Of a stretch of 64,000 nucleotides of DNA, positions 1 to 8,686 are shown piece after piece. Made by a program: the position numbers and the translations under genes. The notes beneath the pieces were generated by a model. It had not been told where the DNA came from. It saw only the letters and a list, made by a program, of their open reading frames with translations, and did no database searches. The first letter of the stretch is position 1. Each line of letters starts with the position of its first letter. Origin of the DNA: Paraburkholderia fungorum (GTDB lineage: Bacteria; Pseudomonadota; Gammaproteobacteria; Burkholderiales; Burkholderiaceae); assembly GCF_900099835.1 (NCBI RefSeq), contig NZ_FNKP01000003.1, positions 1 to 64,000 on the forward strand, in the 5' to 3' direction.

Positions 1-1
1 A

Positions 2-1468
2 TCGTTCGGCAGCTTCTGGGCGCTGCGCGATGTCAGCATCGATTTTGCAGCGGGCGAAGTCCACGCTTTGCTGGGCGAGAACGGCGCGGGCAAGTCGACT
101 CTGATCAAGCTGATTGCCGGCGTGCATCGGCCGAGCGAGGGCGGCATGCTGGGCGAAGCAGACGCGCCGCTCAACCTGACCACGCCGCGCGATGCGCTTC
201 GGGCAGGGATCGGCGTGGTCCACCAGGAACTCGACCTGTTCGACAATCTGACGGTGGCTGAAAACATCGCGCTCGGCATCGAAGACAGCGGCCTCGCGAA
301 GCCCTCGAAGAAAGAGATGGCTGAACGGGCCAGCCGGGCGCTGGGCGAGTTGCGGGTGGCGACGATTTCGCCGGAGGCGAGGGTCGGGCAACTCTCGACG
401 TCGGACAAGCAACTCGTCGCGATCGCGAAAGTGCTGACGTGGAAAGCCCGCATCATCATTTTCGACGAACCCACTTCCGCGCTGAACGCGGTCGAAGCGG
501 CCCGCCTGCTGCAGACCGTCCAGCATCTCAAGGCGACGGGCGTGGCGGTGATCTACGTGTCGCACAAACTCGCCGAGATCTTCTCGATTGCCGACCGCAT
601 TTCGGTGATACGCGATGGCCGGCTGGTGGCGAGCGGTGCAGCGGCCAACTTCAGCCACGAGACCGTGGTGGAAGCGATGCTCGGACGCAATCCGGCCGAA
701 CTCTTTCCGGTTCGCCCCGCGAAGACTGCGCAGGCAGCGCAGGCCGAGTCGCTGCTGGCAGTGACCGACATCGTCGGCAAACGGCTGCAAGGCGCGTCGC
801 TGACGGTGCGTAAAGGGGAAATTGTCGCGCTGGCCGGCTTGCCGGATGCTGGTCCGTCCGATCTGCTCCAGCATATTTTTGGTTTGCAGCAGCCTAAGAG
901 CGGCGCGATCGATATCAATGGCCGGCGCCTGGGGCGCTTGTCGGCGCGCAGAGCGATCCGGCACGGTGTCGGCTATCTGCCGGCCGACCGTCTGCTCGAC
1001 GGCATCCTGCCGCTCACCAGCGTGCTCGGCAATGCCGAGGCGACCAACCGGGCGATGCGCTCGACCAGCCTGGCCGTCTGCAAAGCCTCGGCTCTGGAGA
1101 ACATCAAGCGCCTCGCGGTTCGCGCGTCGTCGTTGCTGAACCCCATCACGTCGCTGTCGGGCGGCAATCAGCAGAAGACGCTGCTGGCTCGCTGGCTCGT
1201 GATGAGACCGAAGATCCTGATGCTCGACGATCCGACTCGCGGTGTCGATATCGGTGCAAAGGCGGAGATTTATCGCATTCTGCGGCAGATCGCCGATGCG
1301 GGGTCGGCGGTGATTTTCACGTCGTCGGACTCGCTCGAACTGGCGAACCTCGCCGACAGGATCGTGCTGTTCCGAAACGGGCGCGTGGCTCAGGAATACG
1401 TGGACCCTGTGTCTCACGCCGAGCTGGATCGCGCGATTGCATTCACCCCTGAAGGAGCCAGAACATGA
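2..1468 (+). CDS. Ribose-type ABC importer ATPase (5' end outside window)
   Basis: Energy-coupling subunit of a CUT2-type sugar importer; it would dimerise with an RbsC-like permease at the inner membrane. The frame is open from base 2, so the start lies upstream; 488 residues are visible. The first nucleotide-binding domain has Walker A GENGAGKST at visible residues 25-33, signature LSTSDKQ and Walker B FDEPTSAL. The second has a degenerate Walker A (AGLPDAGPSD), as is usual in this family, signature LSGGNQQ and LDDPTRGVD, with Asp where Glu is normal. Its stop overlaps the next gene by ATGA. The cognate permease and binding protein are presumably upstream of the window. The sugar is unknown. 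Confidence 0.92.
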   Translation, partial: SFGSFWALRDVSIDFAAGEVHALLGENGAGKSTLIKLIAGVHRPSEGGMLGEADAPLNLTTPRDALRAGIGVVHQELDLFDNLTVAENIALGIEDSGLAKPSKKEMAERASRALGELRVATISPEARVGQLSTSDKQLVAIAKVLTWKARIIIFDEPTSALNAVEAARLLQTVQHLKATGVAVIYVSHKLAEIFSIADRISVIRDGRLVASGAAANFSHETVVEAMLGRNPAELFPVRPAKTAQAAQAESLLAVTDIVGKRLQGASLTVRKGEIVALAGLPDAGPSDLLQHIFGLQQPKSGAIDINGRRLGRLSARRAIRHGVGYLPADRLLDGILPLTSVLGNAEATNRAMRSTSLAVCKASALENIKRLAVRASSLLNPITSLSGGNQQKTLLARWLVMRPKILMLDDPTRGVDIGAKAEIYRILRQIADAGSAVIFTSSDSLELANLADRIVLFRNGRVAQEYVDPVSHAELDRAIAFTPEGART

Positions 1469-1956
1469 AACGAAGCGGCATTCTCAACCAGCAGCTTTCC
1501 GAAGCGATTGCGTCGATGGGGCACGGCCAGATCATGATGATCGTCGACGCCGGCTTCCCGATTCCGCGCGACGCGTGGCGCATCGATCTCGCGATCGGTC
1601 CCAATCTGCCGACACTCGAACAGCTTTACGCGTTGATCGCGCCCGAACTCATCGTCGAGAAGGTGATGTTCGCCGCCGAGGTCGCGGAGCACAACAAGCC
1701 GCTGTTCGCGTCGCTCAGAAAGTGGTTCGACGAGCGCGATTTCGCGTCCGTCACTTACGAAGAGACCGTGGGTTCTCTCGCACAGCGCGCGAAGGTGATC
1801 GTGCGTTCGGGCGCACTCGATCCGTGGGGCAATATCGCACTGGTCGCGGGCGTCGATTACAAGGCCTACTTCAAGGACCCCGCGATCTCGGTGCCGGACA
1901 AGTTCCGTGCGTTGATCGACCGTGCGCCGTTCACGCCGGGAGCCGGCCATGAATAA
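1465..1956 (+). CDS. RbsD/FucU-family sugar mutarotase/pyranase
   Basis: 163 residues, slightly longer than E. coli RbsD (139). RbsD/FucU proteins interconvert pyranose/furanose or anomeric forms of an imported sugar in the cytoplasm. His20 in MGHGQ and Asp28 in VDAGFPIP occupy the RbsD active-site positions, and the C-terminal GNIALVAGVDY resembles the RbsD tail. It is translationally coupled on both sides: 4-bp overlap with the ABC ATPase gene and 8-bp overlap with the following dehydrogenase gene. This places it in the same sugar operon. Whether the substrate is ribose, fucose or another sugar cannot be told. Confidence 0.85.
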   Translation: MKRSGILNQQLSEAIASMGHGQIMMIVDAGFPIPRDAWRIDLAIGPNLPTLEQLYALIAPELIVEKVMFAAEVAEHNKPLFASLRKWFDERDFASVTYEETVGSLAQRAKVIVRSGALDPWGNIALVAGVDYKAYFKDPAISVPDKFRALIDRAPFTPGAGHE

Positions 1957-3013
1957 TCCGGCACCGCTTGGCAGGAAGCTTCGCGTGGGGCTGATCGGCG
2001 CGGGTTCGTGGGCTGTCGCGAATCATCTGCCGGTGCTCAAGGGGCGGCCGGATGTCGAACTGGCGGCGGTGGTGCGGCCCGGCGAGGCAGAGCTTCGGCA
2101 AGTGAAAGAAGCGTTCGGCTTCGAGCATGCTTTCGAAGACTACCGTGCGTTGCTCGATTTGCCGGAACTGGACGCGGTGATTGTCGCGTCGCCGCACCGG
2201 ATGCATGCGGAACATGCGAAGGCGGCGTTGCGCCGGGGTTGTCATGTGATGGTCGAGAAGCCGATGGCGACGTCGGCACAGGAGGCGAACGAACTGATCG
2301 ACGTGGCGAAGCAGGCCGACAGGCAGATTCTCGTGCCGTATGGCTGGAATTTTCAGCCGTATTTCCGACGGGCGCATCAACTGGTGAGCGACGGACGCAT
2401 CGGCACGATCCGGCACGTGGTCGCGCAAATGGCCACACCGATCGAAGACCTGATGTCCGGCGGACAGCTTCAGGGCACCGAAAACGAAATGTTCCGTCCC
2501 GAATCGGCCACATGGACGACGAAGGGCAGCGGCGGATACGGCTGGGGTCAACTGGTGCATCTGCTGGGCGGGATGTTCTACGTGACCGGCCTCGCGCCGC
2601 GCGAGGTGTTCGCGACGCTCGGGCTGTCCGATATCGGCACCGACCTGTACAACGCGCTCGCGGTGCAGTTCGCGTCGGGCGCGACCGGTTCGATCTCCGG
2701 CTCGGCCTCGTTGCCGCCCGGCTCGCCGTTCCAGGTGGATATCCGCCTGTTTGGCACGGAGGGTTGCCTGCTGCTCGACGTGGAGCGTGAGCGTTTATGG
2801 CTGCGCCGCGTCGATGGCGACGATGAAGAGATGGACATCGCAGCCGGATCGGGCGCTTACACCTGCGCGGAGCCGGTCAACGCATTCGTCGATCTGTGTC
2901 TTGGCAAGCCGGTCGAGAATTGCGGTTCGGGTCTGGTCGGCATGCGCTCGGTGCAGGTCGTCGAGGCCATGTTGAAGTCCGCTGAGTCGAGGCGTCCCGT
3001 CTTGTTAGACTAA
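1949..3013 (+). CDS. Gfo/Idh/MocA-family NAD(P)-dependent oxidoreductase
   Basis: 354 residues. The N-terminal Rossmann fold carries GLIGAGSW at residues 14-21, followed by the family EKP motif at residues 103-105, whose Lys is usually catalytic; the C-terminal half matches the alpha/beta substrate domain. Members oxidise sugars, inositols or sugar acids at a hydroxyl carbon. Translation probably starts at ATG 1949, inside the end of the RbsD-like gene (ATGAATAA overlap), rather than at an earlier in-frame codon at 1922. Its position after an importer ATPase and a mutarotase suggests the first oxidation step on the imported sugar. Confidence 0.88.
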   Translation: MNNPAPLGRKLRVGLIGAGSWAVANHLPVLKGRPDVELAAVVRPGEAELRQVKEAFGFEHAFEDYRALLDLPELDAVIVASPHRMHAEHAKAALRRGCHVMVEKPMATSAQEANELIDVAKQADRQILVPYGWNFQPYFRRAHQLVSDGRIGTIRHVVAQMATPIEDLMSGGQLQGTENEMFRPESATWTTKGSGGYGWGQLVHLLGGMFYVTGLAPREVFATLGLSDIGTDLYNALAVQFASGATGSISGSASLPPGSPFQVDIRLFGTEGCLLLDVERERLWLRRVDGDDEEMDIAAGSGAYTCAEPVNAFVDLCLGKPVENCGSGLVGMRSVQVVEAMLKSAESRRPVLLD

Positions 3014-3039
3014 CGGGCAGCACGTAACAAGCTCTCGTT

Positions 3040-4074
3040 ATGAAAACAAAAAATCCCCAGAAAGAAAGCCGCTCCACTGGCACGGTCACGATGCTCGACG
3101 TGGCCGAGTACGCCGGTGTGTCGGCGCAAACTGTTTCGCGTGTCGTTTCCAATTCGTCGCTGGTGACCGACAAGACGCGGCGCCGCGTCGAAGAGGCGAT
3201 TCAGGCGCTGCGCTATATCCCGAACGAGGCGGCGCGCAGTCTCGCCTCTGCTTCGAGCCGGGTGGTGGCCGTCATTATTCCGACGCTGTCGAGCACCGCG
3301 TTCGCGGCCGAGGTGAAGAGTGTGATCGATACGCTCGAACCGCATAAGATTTCGGTGATCATCGGCAATACCGAGTACTCGCAGGAACGCGAAGAGGCGA
3401 TTGTTCAAAGCCTGCTCGAACGCCGCCCGATGGGCGTGATACTCACGGGTCTTCAACATAGCGCGAAGGTCCGTTCGCTGCTGCAGGAAAGCGGCGTGGC
3501 AGTGATCGAAACCTGGGACACGGATGGCGAGCCCATCGACATGGCCGTCGGTTTCTCGAACTTCACGGCCGGTTACGACGTGGGCAAACTGTTGTGCGGA
3601 CGGGGCGCAAAACAGATCGCTTTCGTCGGCGGCGCGAGCGCGCAGGACTCGCGTGCGGAGAGCCGTTATCTCGGTCTGTGCAAAGCCGTGAAAGAAGCGA
3701 AACTGCCCGCTGTTCTGCGCGTTGAGTTGCAATTGCCGATGAACGCCAGCGACGGCGTGCGCGGTCTCGATGAAGTGTTGCGCGACGCGCCCATGACCGA
3801 CGCGATCTTTTTCTCCGCCGACACGATGGCGCTGGCCGCGATCCTCGAATGCAACCGGCGCGGCATCAAGGTGCCTGAGCAGCTTGCCATCTGCGGGTTC
3901 GGCGATTACGAACTCGCGGCCATGATCACGCCGTCTCTGACCACGGTCAGAACCAAGCCCGACGAAATGGGCGCGACGGCTGCGCAGATGCTGCTCGCAC
4001 GCATCAACGAAGTCGAAGATGCCGCCACCAAGATCGTGTTGACGCATCAACTCGTGCGACGCGGTAGCGCCTGA
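3040..4074 (+). CDS. LacI-family transcriptional repressor
   Basis: 344 residues. An N-terminal LacI helix-turn-helix spans about residues 16-45 (TMLDVAEYAGVSAQTVSRVV), followed by the hinge helix and a periplasmic-binding-protein-like effector domain (VVAVIIPTLSS onward). Members bind a sugar or sugar-acid ligand and repress nearby transport and catabolic genes. It starts 26 bp after the dehydrogenase gene, so it is probably co-transcribed with the upstream operon. A pair of LacI-style operators lies about 200 bp downstream, in front of the CoA-transferase operon, and is the obvious candidate target (inference). The effector is not known. Confidence 0.92.
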   Translation: MKTKNPQKESRSTGTVTMLDVAEYAGVSAQTVSRVVSNSSLVTDKTRRRVEEAIQALRYIPNEAARSLASASSRVVAVIIPTLSSTAFAAEVKSVIDTLEPHKISVIIGNTEYSQEREEAIVQSLLERRPMGVILTGLQHSAKVRSLLQESGVAVIETWDTDGEPIDMAVGFSNFTAGYDVGKLLCGRGAKQIAFVGGASAQDSRAESRYLGLCKAVKEAKLPAVLRVELQLPMNASDGVRGLDEVLRDAPMTDAIFFSADTMALAAILECNRRGIKVPEQLAICGFGDYELAAMITPSLTTVRTKPDEMGATAAQMLLARINEVEDAATKIVLTHQLVRRGSA

Positions 4075-4096
4075 CGAACGGTCTGATGAAACGGGA

Positions 4097-4115
4097 GCCC
4101 GGTCAGAAACCGGGC
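4097..4115 (+). terminator. Hairpin after the lacI-type gene, possible terminator
   Basis: A 7-bp GC-rich inverted repeat (GCCCGGT / ACCGGGC) with a 5-nt loop begins 23 bp after the repressor stop. No T-run follows, so intrinsic termination is uncertain; it could be a Rho-dependent end or an RNA-stabilising hairpin. Confidence 0.35.
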
Positions 4116-4257
4116 ACTTGCATCCCTCTCTGTGCGGCTACGCCACCCGGCGCGTGCCATTCCACGCGATATATGCCTGTTTTCCGTGCATTTCCGCGAT
4201 CCCGGCGGACTGATCTGTTTAACCAAACTCCGTAAAAACCCCTGGCAACCAGCCTTT

Positions 4258-4311
4258 GACCCTGAGTGATTGTTTGCGCTAACATGTTATCGCAAACAAT
4301 CACTCAGGGTC
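4258..4311. repeat. 54-bp near-perfect palindrome upstream of the CoA-transferase operon
   Basis: Two 21-nt arms are exact inverted copies (4258-4278 and 4291-4311). The 12-nt centre contains TAACATGTTA, itself self-complementary, so only one base pair of the whole 54 bp is mismatched. It ends 9 bp before the chosen ATG at 4321. As RNA it would fold into a long hairpin whose 3' arm includes the AGGG (4305-4308) that is the best candidate Shine-Dalgarno. Confidence 0.9.
4271..4298. promoter_or_regulatory. Two abutting LacI-family-type operators
   Basis: TGTTTGCGCTAACA (4271-4284) and TGTTATCGCAAACA (4285-4298) are inverted copies of one another with one difference. Each is a 14-bp pseudo-palindrome with a central CG-containing core and TGTT/AACA ends, the usual layout of LacI/GalR-family operators. 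Back-to-back sites would allow cooperative binding of two dimers. The repressor encoded at 3040-4074 is the likely ligand. That is inferred from position and motif type only. Confidence 0.65.
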
Positions 4312-4320
4312 CTGTCTCTC

Positions 4321-5532
4321 ATGCCTCAACAAGCTGCCAAATCAATCCTCTCCGGTTACAAGGTGGTCGACTGTACGATTGCCATGGCCGGTCCGTTCGC
4401 TACCCAACGTCTTGGAGACCTCGGCGCAGACGTCATCAAGGTCGAGCCGCTCGACGGCGAGTGGCAACGTCATACGCCGGCGGGCGGCGCGACGGGCAAC
4501 AGGATCAACGCGTCGTTTCTTTCGCTGAACCGCAACAAGCGCTCGCTGGCCGTCGATCTGAAGAACGACGCGGGGCGCGCCGTATTGTTCGATCTCGTGA
4601 AGTCGGCGGATGTATTCGTGCAGAACTATCGTCCCGGCGTGGCGAAGCGACTGGGCGTGGACTACGAATCGCTGTCGAAACTGAACCCGTCGCTCGTCTA
4701 CGTGTCGATGTCGGGTTATGGCGAAGACGGCCCTTATGCGCACCGTCCGGGGCAGGACCTGCTGCTGCAGGGCATGTCCGGGGCGATGCTGTCGACCGGC
4801 CGTGCAGGTGATGCGCCGTCTCCGGCCGGTCAGTATCTGGTCGATGCGGTCGCCGCGTCGACGGCATTCGAAGCGGTGATCGCGGCGCTGTTGCATCGCG
4901 AGCGAACCGGCGAGGGCCAACTCGTGACCGTCAATATGTTGGACGCGATCACGACCCTGCAGATGCAGGAACTGTCCGTGTACATGCAAGGCGGGCTGCC
5001 GCAGAAGCGCTCGGCCGAGCCGCATGCCCACGTCTACATCCGCGCGCCGTACGGTGCGTTTGCCACTGTCGATGGCTTCGTGATCGTCGCGATGCCTTCG
5101 TTGAAGACCTTTGGTGAAGTGATCGGCGAGCCGAGTTTTGTTGGCATGAACGATACGACCGATCCGTGGACGCATCGCGACGAGATCTATGCGCGCACGC
5201 GTGAACGGCTGGCCACCCGCACCACCGCCGAGTGGCTCGCGGCCTTCGACGCCAACGGTATCTGGGCCGGCCCCGTGTACGGCTACGAGCAGTTGCTCAA
5301 CGACCCGCAGATCCAGCACAACGGCACCTTCGTCGAATACGATCATTCGAGCGAAGGGCGCGTGAAGGCGCCGGGCTTTCCGTACAAGTTCTCGAAAACC
5401 CCGGCTTCTGTGCGCATCGGTGCGCCTCAGGTGGGCGAACATACGCGCTCGGTGTTGCAGGAACTGGGCTACGACGAGACGGCGATCGACGCGCTGCTGC
5501 GCGATCGGGTCATCAACGAGACGGCGGCCTGA
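4321..5532 (+). CDS. CaiB/BaiF family III CoA-transferase
   Basis: 403 residues, normal for the family. Class III enzymes move CoA between carboxylic acids through an aspartyl-CoA thioester intermediate. Asp146 in HRPGQDLLLQ lies in the conserved stretch holding the catalytic Asp of formyl-CoA transferase, and DLGADVIKVEP near residue 32 is the N-terminal signature. I start at ATG 4321 because sequence further upstream is the palindromic operator; a TTG at 4270 is in frame but lies inside it. It is the first gene of a long co-directional run and abuts the next gene exactly (TGA then ATG). It probably activates a carboxylic acid from the sugar-derived pathway as a CoA ester. Confidence 0.9.
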   Translation: MPQQAAKSILSGYKVVDCTIAMAGPFATQRLGDLGADVIKVEPLDGEWQRHTPAGGATGNRINASFLSLNRNKRSLAVDLKNDAGRAVLFDLVKSADVFVQNYRPGVAKRLGVDYESLSKLNPSLVYVSMSGYGEDGPYAHRPGQDLLLQGMSGAMLSTGRAGDAPSPAGQYLVDAVAASTAFEAVIAALLHRERTGEGQLVTVNMLDAITTLQMQELSVYMQGGLPQKRSAEPHAHVYIRAPYGAFATVDGFVIVAMPSLKTFGEVIGEPSFVGMNDTTDPWTHRDEIYARTRERLATRTTAEWLAAFDANGIWAGPVYGYEQLLNDPQIQHNGTFVEYDHSSEGRVKAPGFPYKFSKTPASVRIGAPQVGEHTRSVLQELGYDETAIDALLRDRVINETAA

Positions 5533-6672
5533 ATGGCTCGGTCCAGCATCCGCGGTCTGACATGGGACCATCCGCGAGGCTTTGCCGCGCTCGATGCCGC
5601 TTCCGCATTGCCCGAGGCGGCGGATCTCAACCTGCAGTGGCAAACGCAATCGCTGGAGGGTTTCGAATCGCACCCTATCGGCGAGTTGTGCGAACAATAT
5701 GATCTGGTCGTGCTGGATCATCCGCATGTCGGCGAAGCGGTCGAGGCCGGGTGCCTCTGGCCGCTGGAGGAACTGTTTTCTGCGCAGGAGTTGCAGAGCT
5801 GGGCCGCGCAATCAGTCGGGGCGAGTTATGAGTCATACGCGTGGCAAGGCAGGCAGTGGGCGTTGCCGCTCGATGCCGCCACTCAGGTGGCCGCGGCACG
5901 AGCCAATCTGATCGACGGAGCATTGCCGGCAAGTTGGACCGATGTGGTGGATCTGTCGAGCGACGGCGGCGTATGTTTGTCTATCGCCGGTCCGCACGCC
6001 ATGCTGAGTTTCTGTTCGATGATGACGGCTTTCGGCAGCCCGCCTGAAGTGGAGCGCAGCGCCGCGCATTTCGTCGATGAAGCGACCGCGCTCGAGGTGC
6101 TCGACGTCATGGCGACGCTGGTCGGCCGCATGAATCCGGCGACTCACGCGCTCAATCCGATCCAGATGCTCGAATTCATGAGCCGTAACGACGAAGTGCA
6201 TTTCTGTCCGCTGATTTATGGCTACGTCAATTACGCGACGCGCACTGACGAGCGCGCGCCGGTGAAGTTCGTCGACGTGCCCGTTGCGAGGCCCGCAGGC
6301 CGTCACGGTTCGACGCTCGGCGGCACGGGCATTGCGCTGAGCCGGCGCTCGAAGCCATCGCGCGAATTGCTCGATCATCTGCGGTTCCTGATGTCGGAAA
6401 GCACGCAGGTCGACTTCATTCCTGCGCATCACGGTCAGCCGAGTCATCGCGCGGCATGGACGCACGCGGGCGTGAACGATGCCTCCGGTAACTTCTACCG
6501 CGATACGCTGGCGACCATCGAACAGGCGTATGTGCGGCCACGCTATTCGGGCTATATCGCGTTCCAGACGCGTGCGTCGTCTGCGATCCGTGCGGCACTG
6601 GTGGACGGTACGTCGCATCGTCAACTCATTGCGGCGTTGAATGCGGGTTTTAAACAGCAGTCGGTCAGGTGA
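5533..6672 (+). CDS. Family 1 solute-binding-protein homologue without signal peptide
   Basis: 379 residues. It resembles ABC carbohydrate-binding proteins: the opening IRGLTWDHPRGF looks like the mature start of such proteins, and the body follows the two-lobe pattern (LPLDAATQV, GSTLGGTGIALS). No hydrophobic N-terminal export signal is present, and the ATG directly abuts the CoA-transferase stop, leaving no room for a lost one. It is therefore predicted cytoplasmic. No permease partner is adjacent. It might sense or bind a pathway intermediate, or have been recruited as an enzyme. The specific role is unknown. Confidence 0.72.
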   Translation: MARSSIRGLTWDHPRGFAALDAASALPEAADLNLQWQTQSLEGFESHPIGELCEQYDLVVLDHPHVGEAVEAGCLWPLEELFSAQELQSWAAQSVGASYESYAWQGRQWALPLDAATQVAAARANLIDGALPASWTDVVDLSSDGGVCLSIAGPHAMLSFCSMMTAFGSPPEVERSAAHFVDEATALEVLDVMATLVGRMNPATHALNPIQMLEFMSRNDEVHFCPLIYGYVNYATRTDERAPVKFVDVPVARPAGRHGSTLGGTGIALSRRSKPSRELLDHLRFLMSESTQVDFIPAHHGQPSHRAAWTHAGVNDASGNFYRDTLATIEQAYVRPRYSGYIAFQTRASSAIRAALVDGTSHRQLIAALNAGFKQQSVR

Positions 6673-6777
6673 AACAACCATTCCCACTTCGCGTTGCGAA
6701 GTGATGAAATCGAGCACCCGATAACACGCCGGCCATCAAGAGCCGCGCACGTCCGACCTTTGGGTCAGGAGGAGACT

Positions 6778-8151
6778 ATGACGCAGGGGAATACTTCGCT
6801 GCCCGGCAATGCACGGCTCGATGTCGAGCCGCCCGTTGCGGGAAAAGCTCATTCGCAGGTCGTACCGAAGGTCGATGCGCGCAGTTTGCGCAATGCGACC
6901 GTGTCGGCGGTGATCGGCACGGCGCTCGAATGGTACGACTTTTACATCTATGCGACCGCTGCTGCGCTGATTTTCAACAAGCTTTTTTTCCCCTCGCTGT
7001 CGTCTTCGGCGGGCACACTGGCGGCTTTCGGCACCTACGCGGTCGGGTTTCTCGCGCGGCCCATAGGGGGCGTCGTATTCGGCCGCGCCGGCGATCTTTA
7101 CGGTCGCAAGAAAGTGCTGGTCATCACGCTGGTGCTGATGGGAACTGCGACGATGGCTATCGGCTTCATGCCGACTTATGCGTCCATCGGCATGGCTGCG
7201 CCGATCGGGCTGATCGTATTGCGCATTCTTCAGGGGCTCGCCGCTGGTGCAGAGTACGGCGGTGCGGTCACGCTGGCCGCCGAGTGCGCGCCCGCGAGCA
7301 AGCGCGGCTTCTACGCGAGTCTCCCCACGCTTGGTGTATGTCTGGGCACCTTGCTCTCGGCAGGCGTGTTCTTCATCGTCAACAACCTGATGAGTGAGGC
7401 CGACTTTCTCGGCTACGGATGGCGCATTCCGTTTCTGCTGAGCGTATTCGCCATTGCCGCCGGTGCCTATATCCGCAGACAGGTCAACGAATCGCCGGTG
7501 TTCGAGCAACTCAAGAAAGAGAAGAACGTCACGAAGGAACCGTTGAAGGAGATGTTCCGCGAAGCCGGCCCGCGTTTCTGGATTGCTTTCGCAGCGCGAT
7601 TCGCGGAGAACATGTCAGGCTACTTCTTCCAGATCTGGACGCTCGCGTACATCACGAAACAACTCGCCGTGTCGCGCAACATAGGTTTGGCAGGCGTGCT
7701 GATCGGCGCGAGTCTCGGCATCGTGACGATTCCCTTTTTCGGCTGGCTGTCGGATCGCGTTGGACGTAAGCCGATTTATCTGTTTGGCTCGTTGCTGTTC
7801 GGTATCGGCACGTTTCCGTATTTCTGGTTGTTGAACTCGGGCAACAGCCTGCTGATCATCGCGACCATTGCGATTGCAATCGGCTTCTCGAACTACGCGA
7901 TGCTGTCGGTTCAAGGCGCCTACTTCAACGAACTATTCGGCGCACGTACCCGCTTCACGGCGATTTCTACGGTGCGGGAAGTGTCGGCGGTATTCGCCGG
8001 GGGCATTGCGCCGTTTATCTGTACGGCGTTACTGCAAGCGGGCGGCGGTTCCTATATTCCGGTGGCGATCTACGCCATCGCCATGGCGGTGATTACTTCC
8101 GTGGGTCTCATTATCGGGCCGGAAACGCGAGGCCGGAATCTCGCGGACTAG
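6778..8151 (+). CDS. MFS carrier, metabolite:H+ symporter (MHS) type
   Basis: 457 residues with about 12 predicted membrane spans. The early GTALEWYDFYIY segment, the GRAGDLYGRKKVLV loop between spans 2 and 3 and LRILQGLAAGAEYGGA in span 4 are hallmarks of the MHS group, which imports organic acids and related solutes with protons. The start at ATG 6778 follows a strong AGGAGGA; an in-frame codon at 6694 has no comparable site. It lies in the CoA-transferase operon after a 105-bp gap and would supply an acidic substrate. Confidence 0.9.
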   Translation: MTQGNTSLPGNARLDVEPPVAGKAHSQVVPKVDARSLRNATVSAVIGTALEWYDFYIYATAAALIFNKLFFPSLSSSAGTLAAFGTYAVGFLARPIGGVVFGRAGDLYGRKKVLVITLVLMGTATMAIGFMPTYASIGMAAPIGLIVLRILQGLAAGAEYGGAVTLAAECAPASKRGFYASLPTLGVCLGTLLSAGVFFIVNNLMSEADFLGYGWRIPFLLSVFAIAAGAYIRRQVNESPVFEQLKKEKNVTKEPLKEMFREAGPRFWIAFAARFAENMSGYFFQIWTLAYITKQLAVSRNIGLAGVLIGASLGIVTIPFFGWLSDRVGRKPIYLFGSLLFGIGTFPYFWLLNSGNSLLIIATIAIAIGFSNYAMLSVQGAYFNELFGARTRFTAISTVREVSAVFAGGIAPFICTALLQAGGGSYIPVAIYAIAMAVITSVGLIIGPETRGRNLAD

Positions 8152-8179
8152 TTATCAGGCCGATCATTCTGGAAAAACC

Positions 8180-8626
8180 ATGCATACGACAAGCTTGAAC
8201 AAGTTCGGGGACCTGAACGAGGGCGACGCGTTCATCACACCGGGTATAACAGTGTCAGAGGCACAGATTCTGGGCTTCGCGGGACTGACGGGCGATTTCA
8301 TGCCGCATCACACCGACGAGAAATTCGCCACGGATCTCGGTTTTCGCGGGCGGCTCGCGCACGGTCTGCTGGTGCTCGGACTGGTGGACGGTCTGAAGAA
8401 CCGGTCGTTGATCCAGTTCGACGTGATTGCCGCGCTGAACTGGGACTCGTGGCGTTTTGTCGGCCCGGTGTATGTGGGCGACCGGATCGACGCCGAGATC
8501 ACCATCGCGGGCAAACGTCTCACGAAGTCGGGCACGCGGGGCATCGTGACGCTCGACATCAAGGTTCGCAACCAGCACGGCGAGATCGTTCAGGAAGGCA
8601 AAAACCAGCTGATGCTGGCCGCCTGA
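8180..8626 (+). CDS. MaoC-like (R)-specific enoyl-CoA hydratase/dehydratase
   Basis: 148 residues forming a single hot-dog domain. GLTGDFMPHH places Asp39 and His44 with the five-residue spacing of the catalytic Asp-His pair of R-hydratases, and the downstream RLAHGLLVLGL is the usual second signature. Such enzymes hydrate or dehydrate CoA esters, which fits the CoA-transferase five genes earlier. It starts 28 bp after the carrier gene and is likely part of the same transcript. Confidence 0.9.
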   Translation: MHTTSLNKFGDLNEGDAFITPGITVSEAQILGFAGLTGDFMPHHTDEKFATDLGFRGRLAHGLLVLGLVDGLKNRSLIQFDVIAALNWDSWRFVGPVYVGDRIDAEITIAGKRLTKSGTRGIVTLDIKVRNQHGEIVQEGKNQLMLAA

Positions 8627-8686
8627 GCGTCGGCGAGGCGACCGCCGGACCCGTGTGATTTTCCAATCCAACTTGTAGAGGCAGTG

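Noticed and set aside
4342..5811. 489-codon minus-strand frame opposite the CoA-transferase gene
   Set aside because: Arg/Gln/His-rich composition and exact antisense relation to a well-supported enzyme gene.
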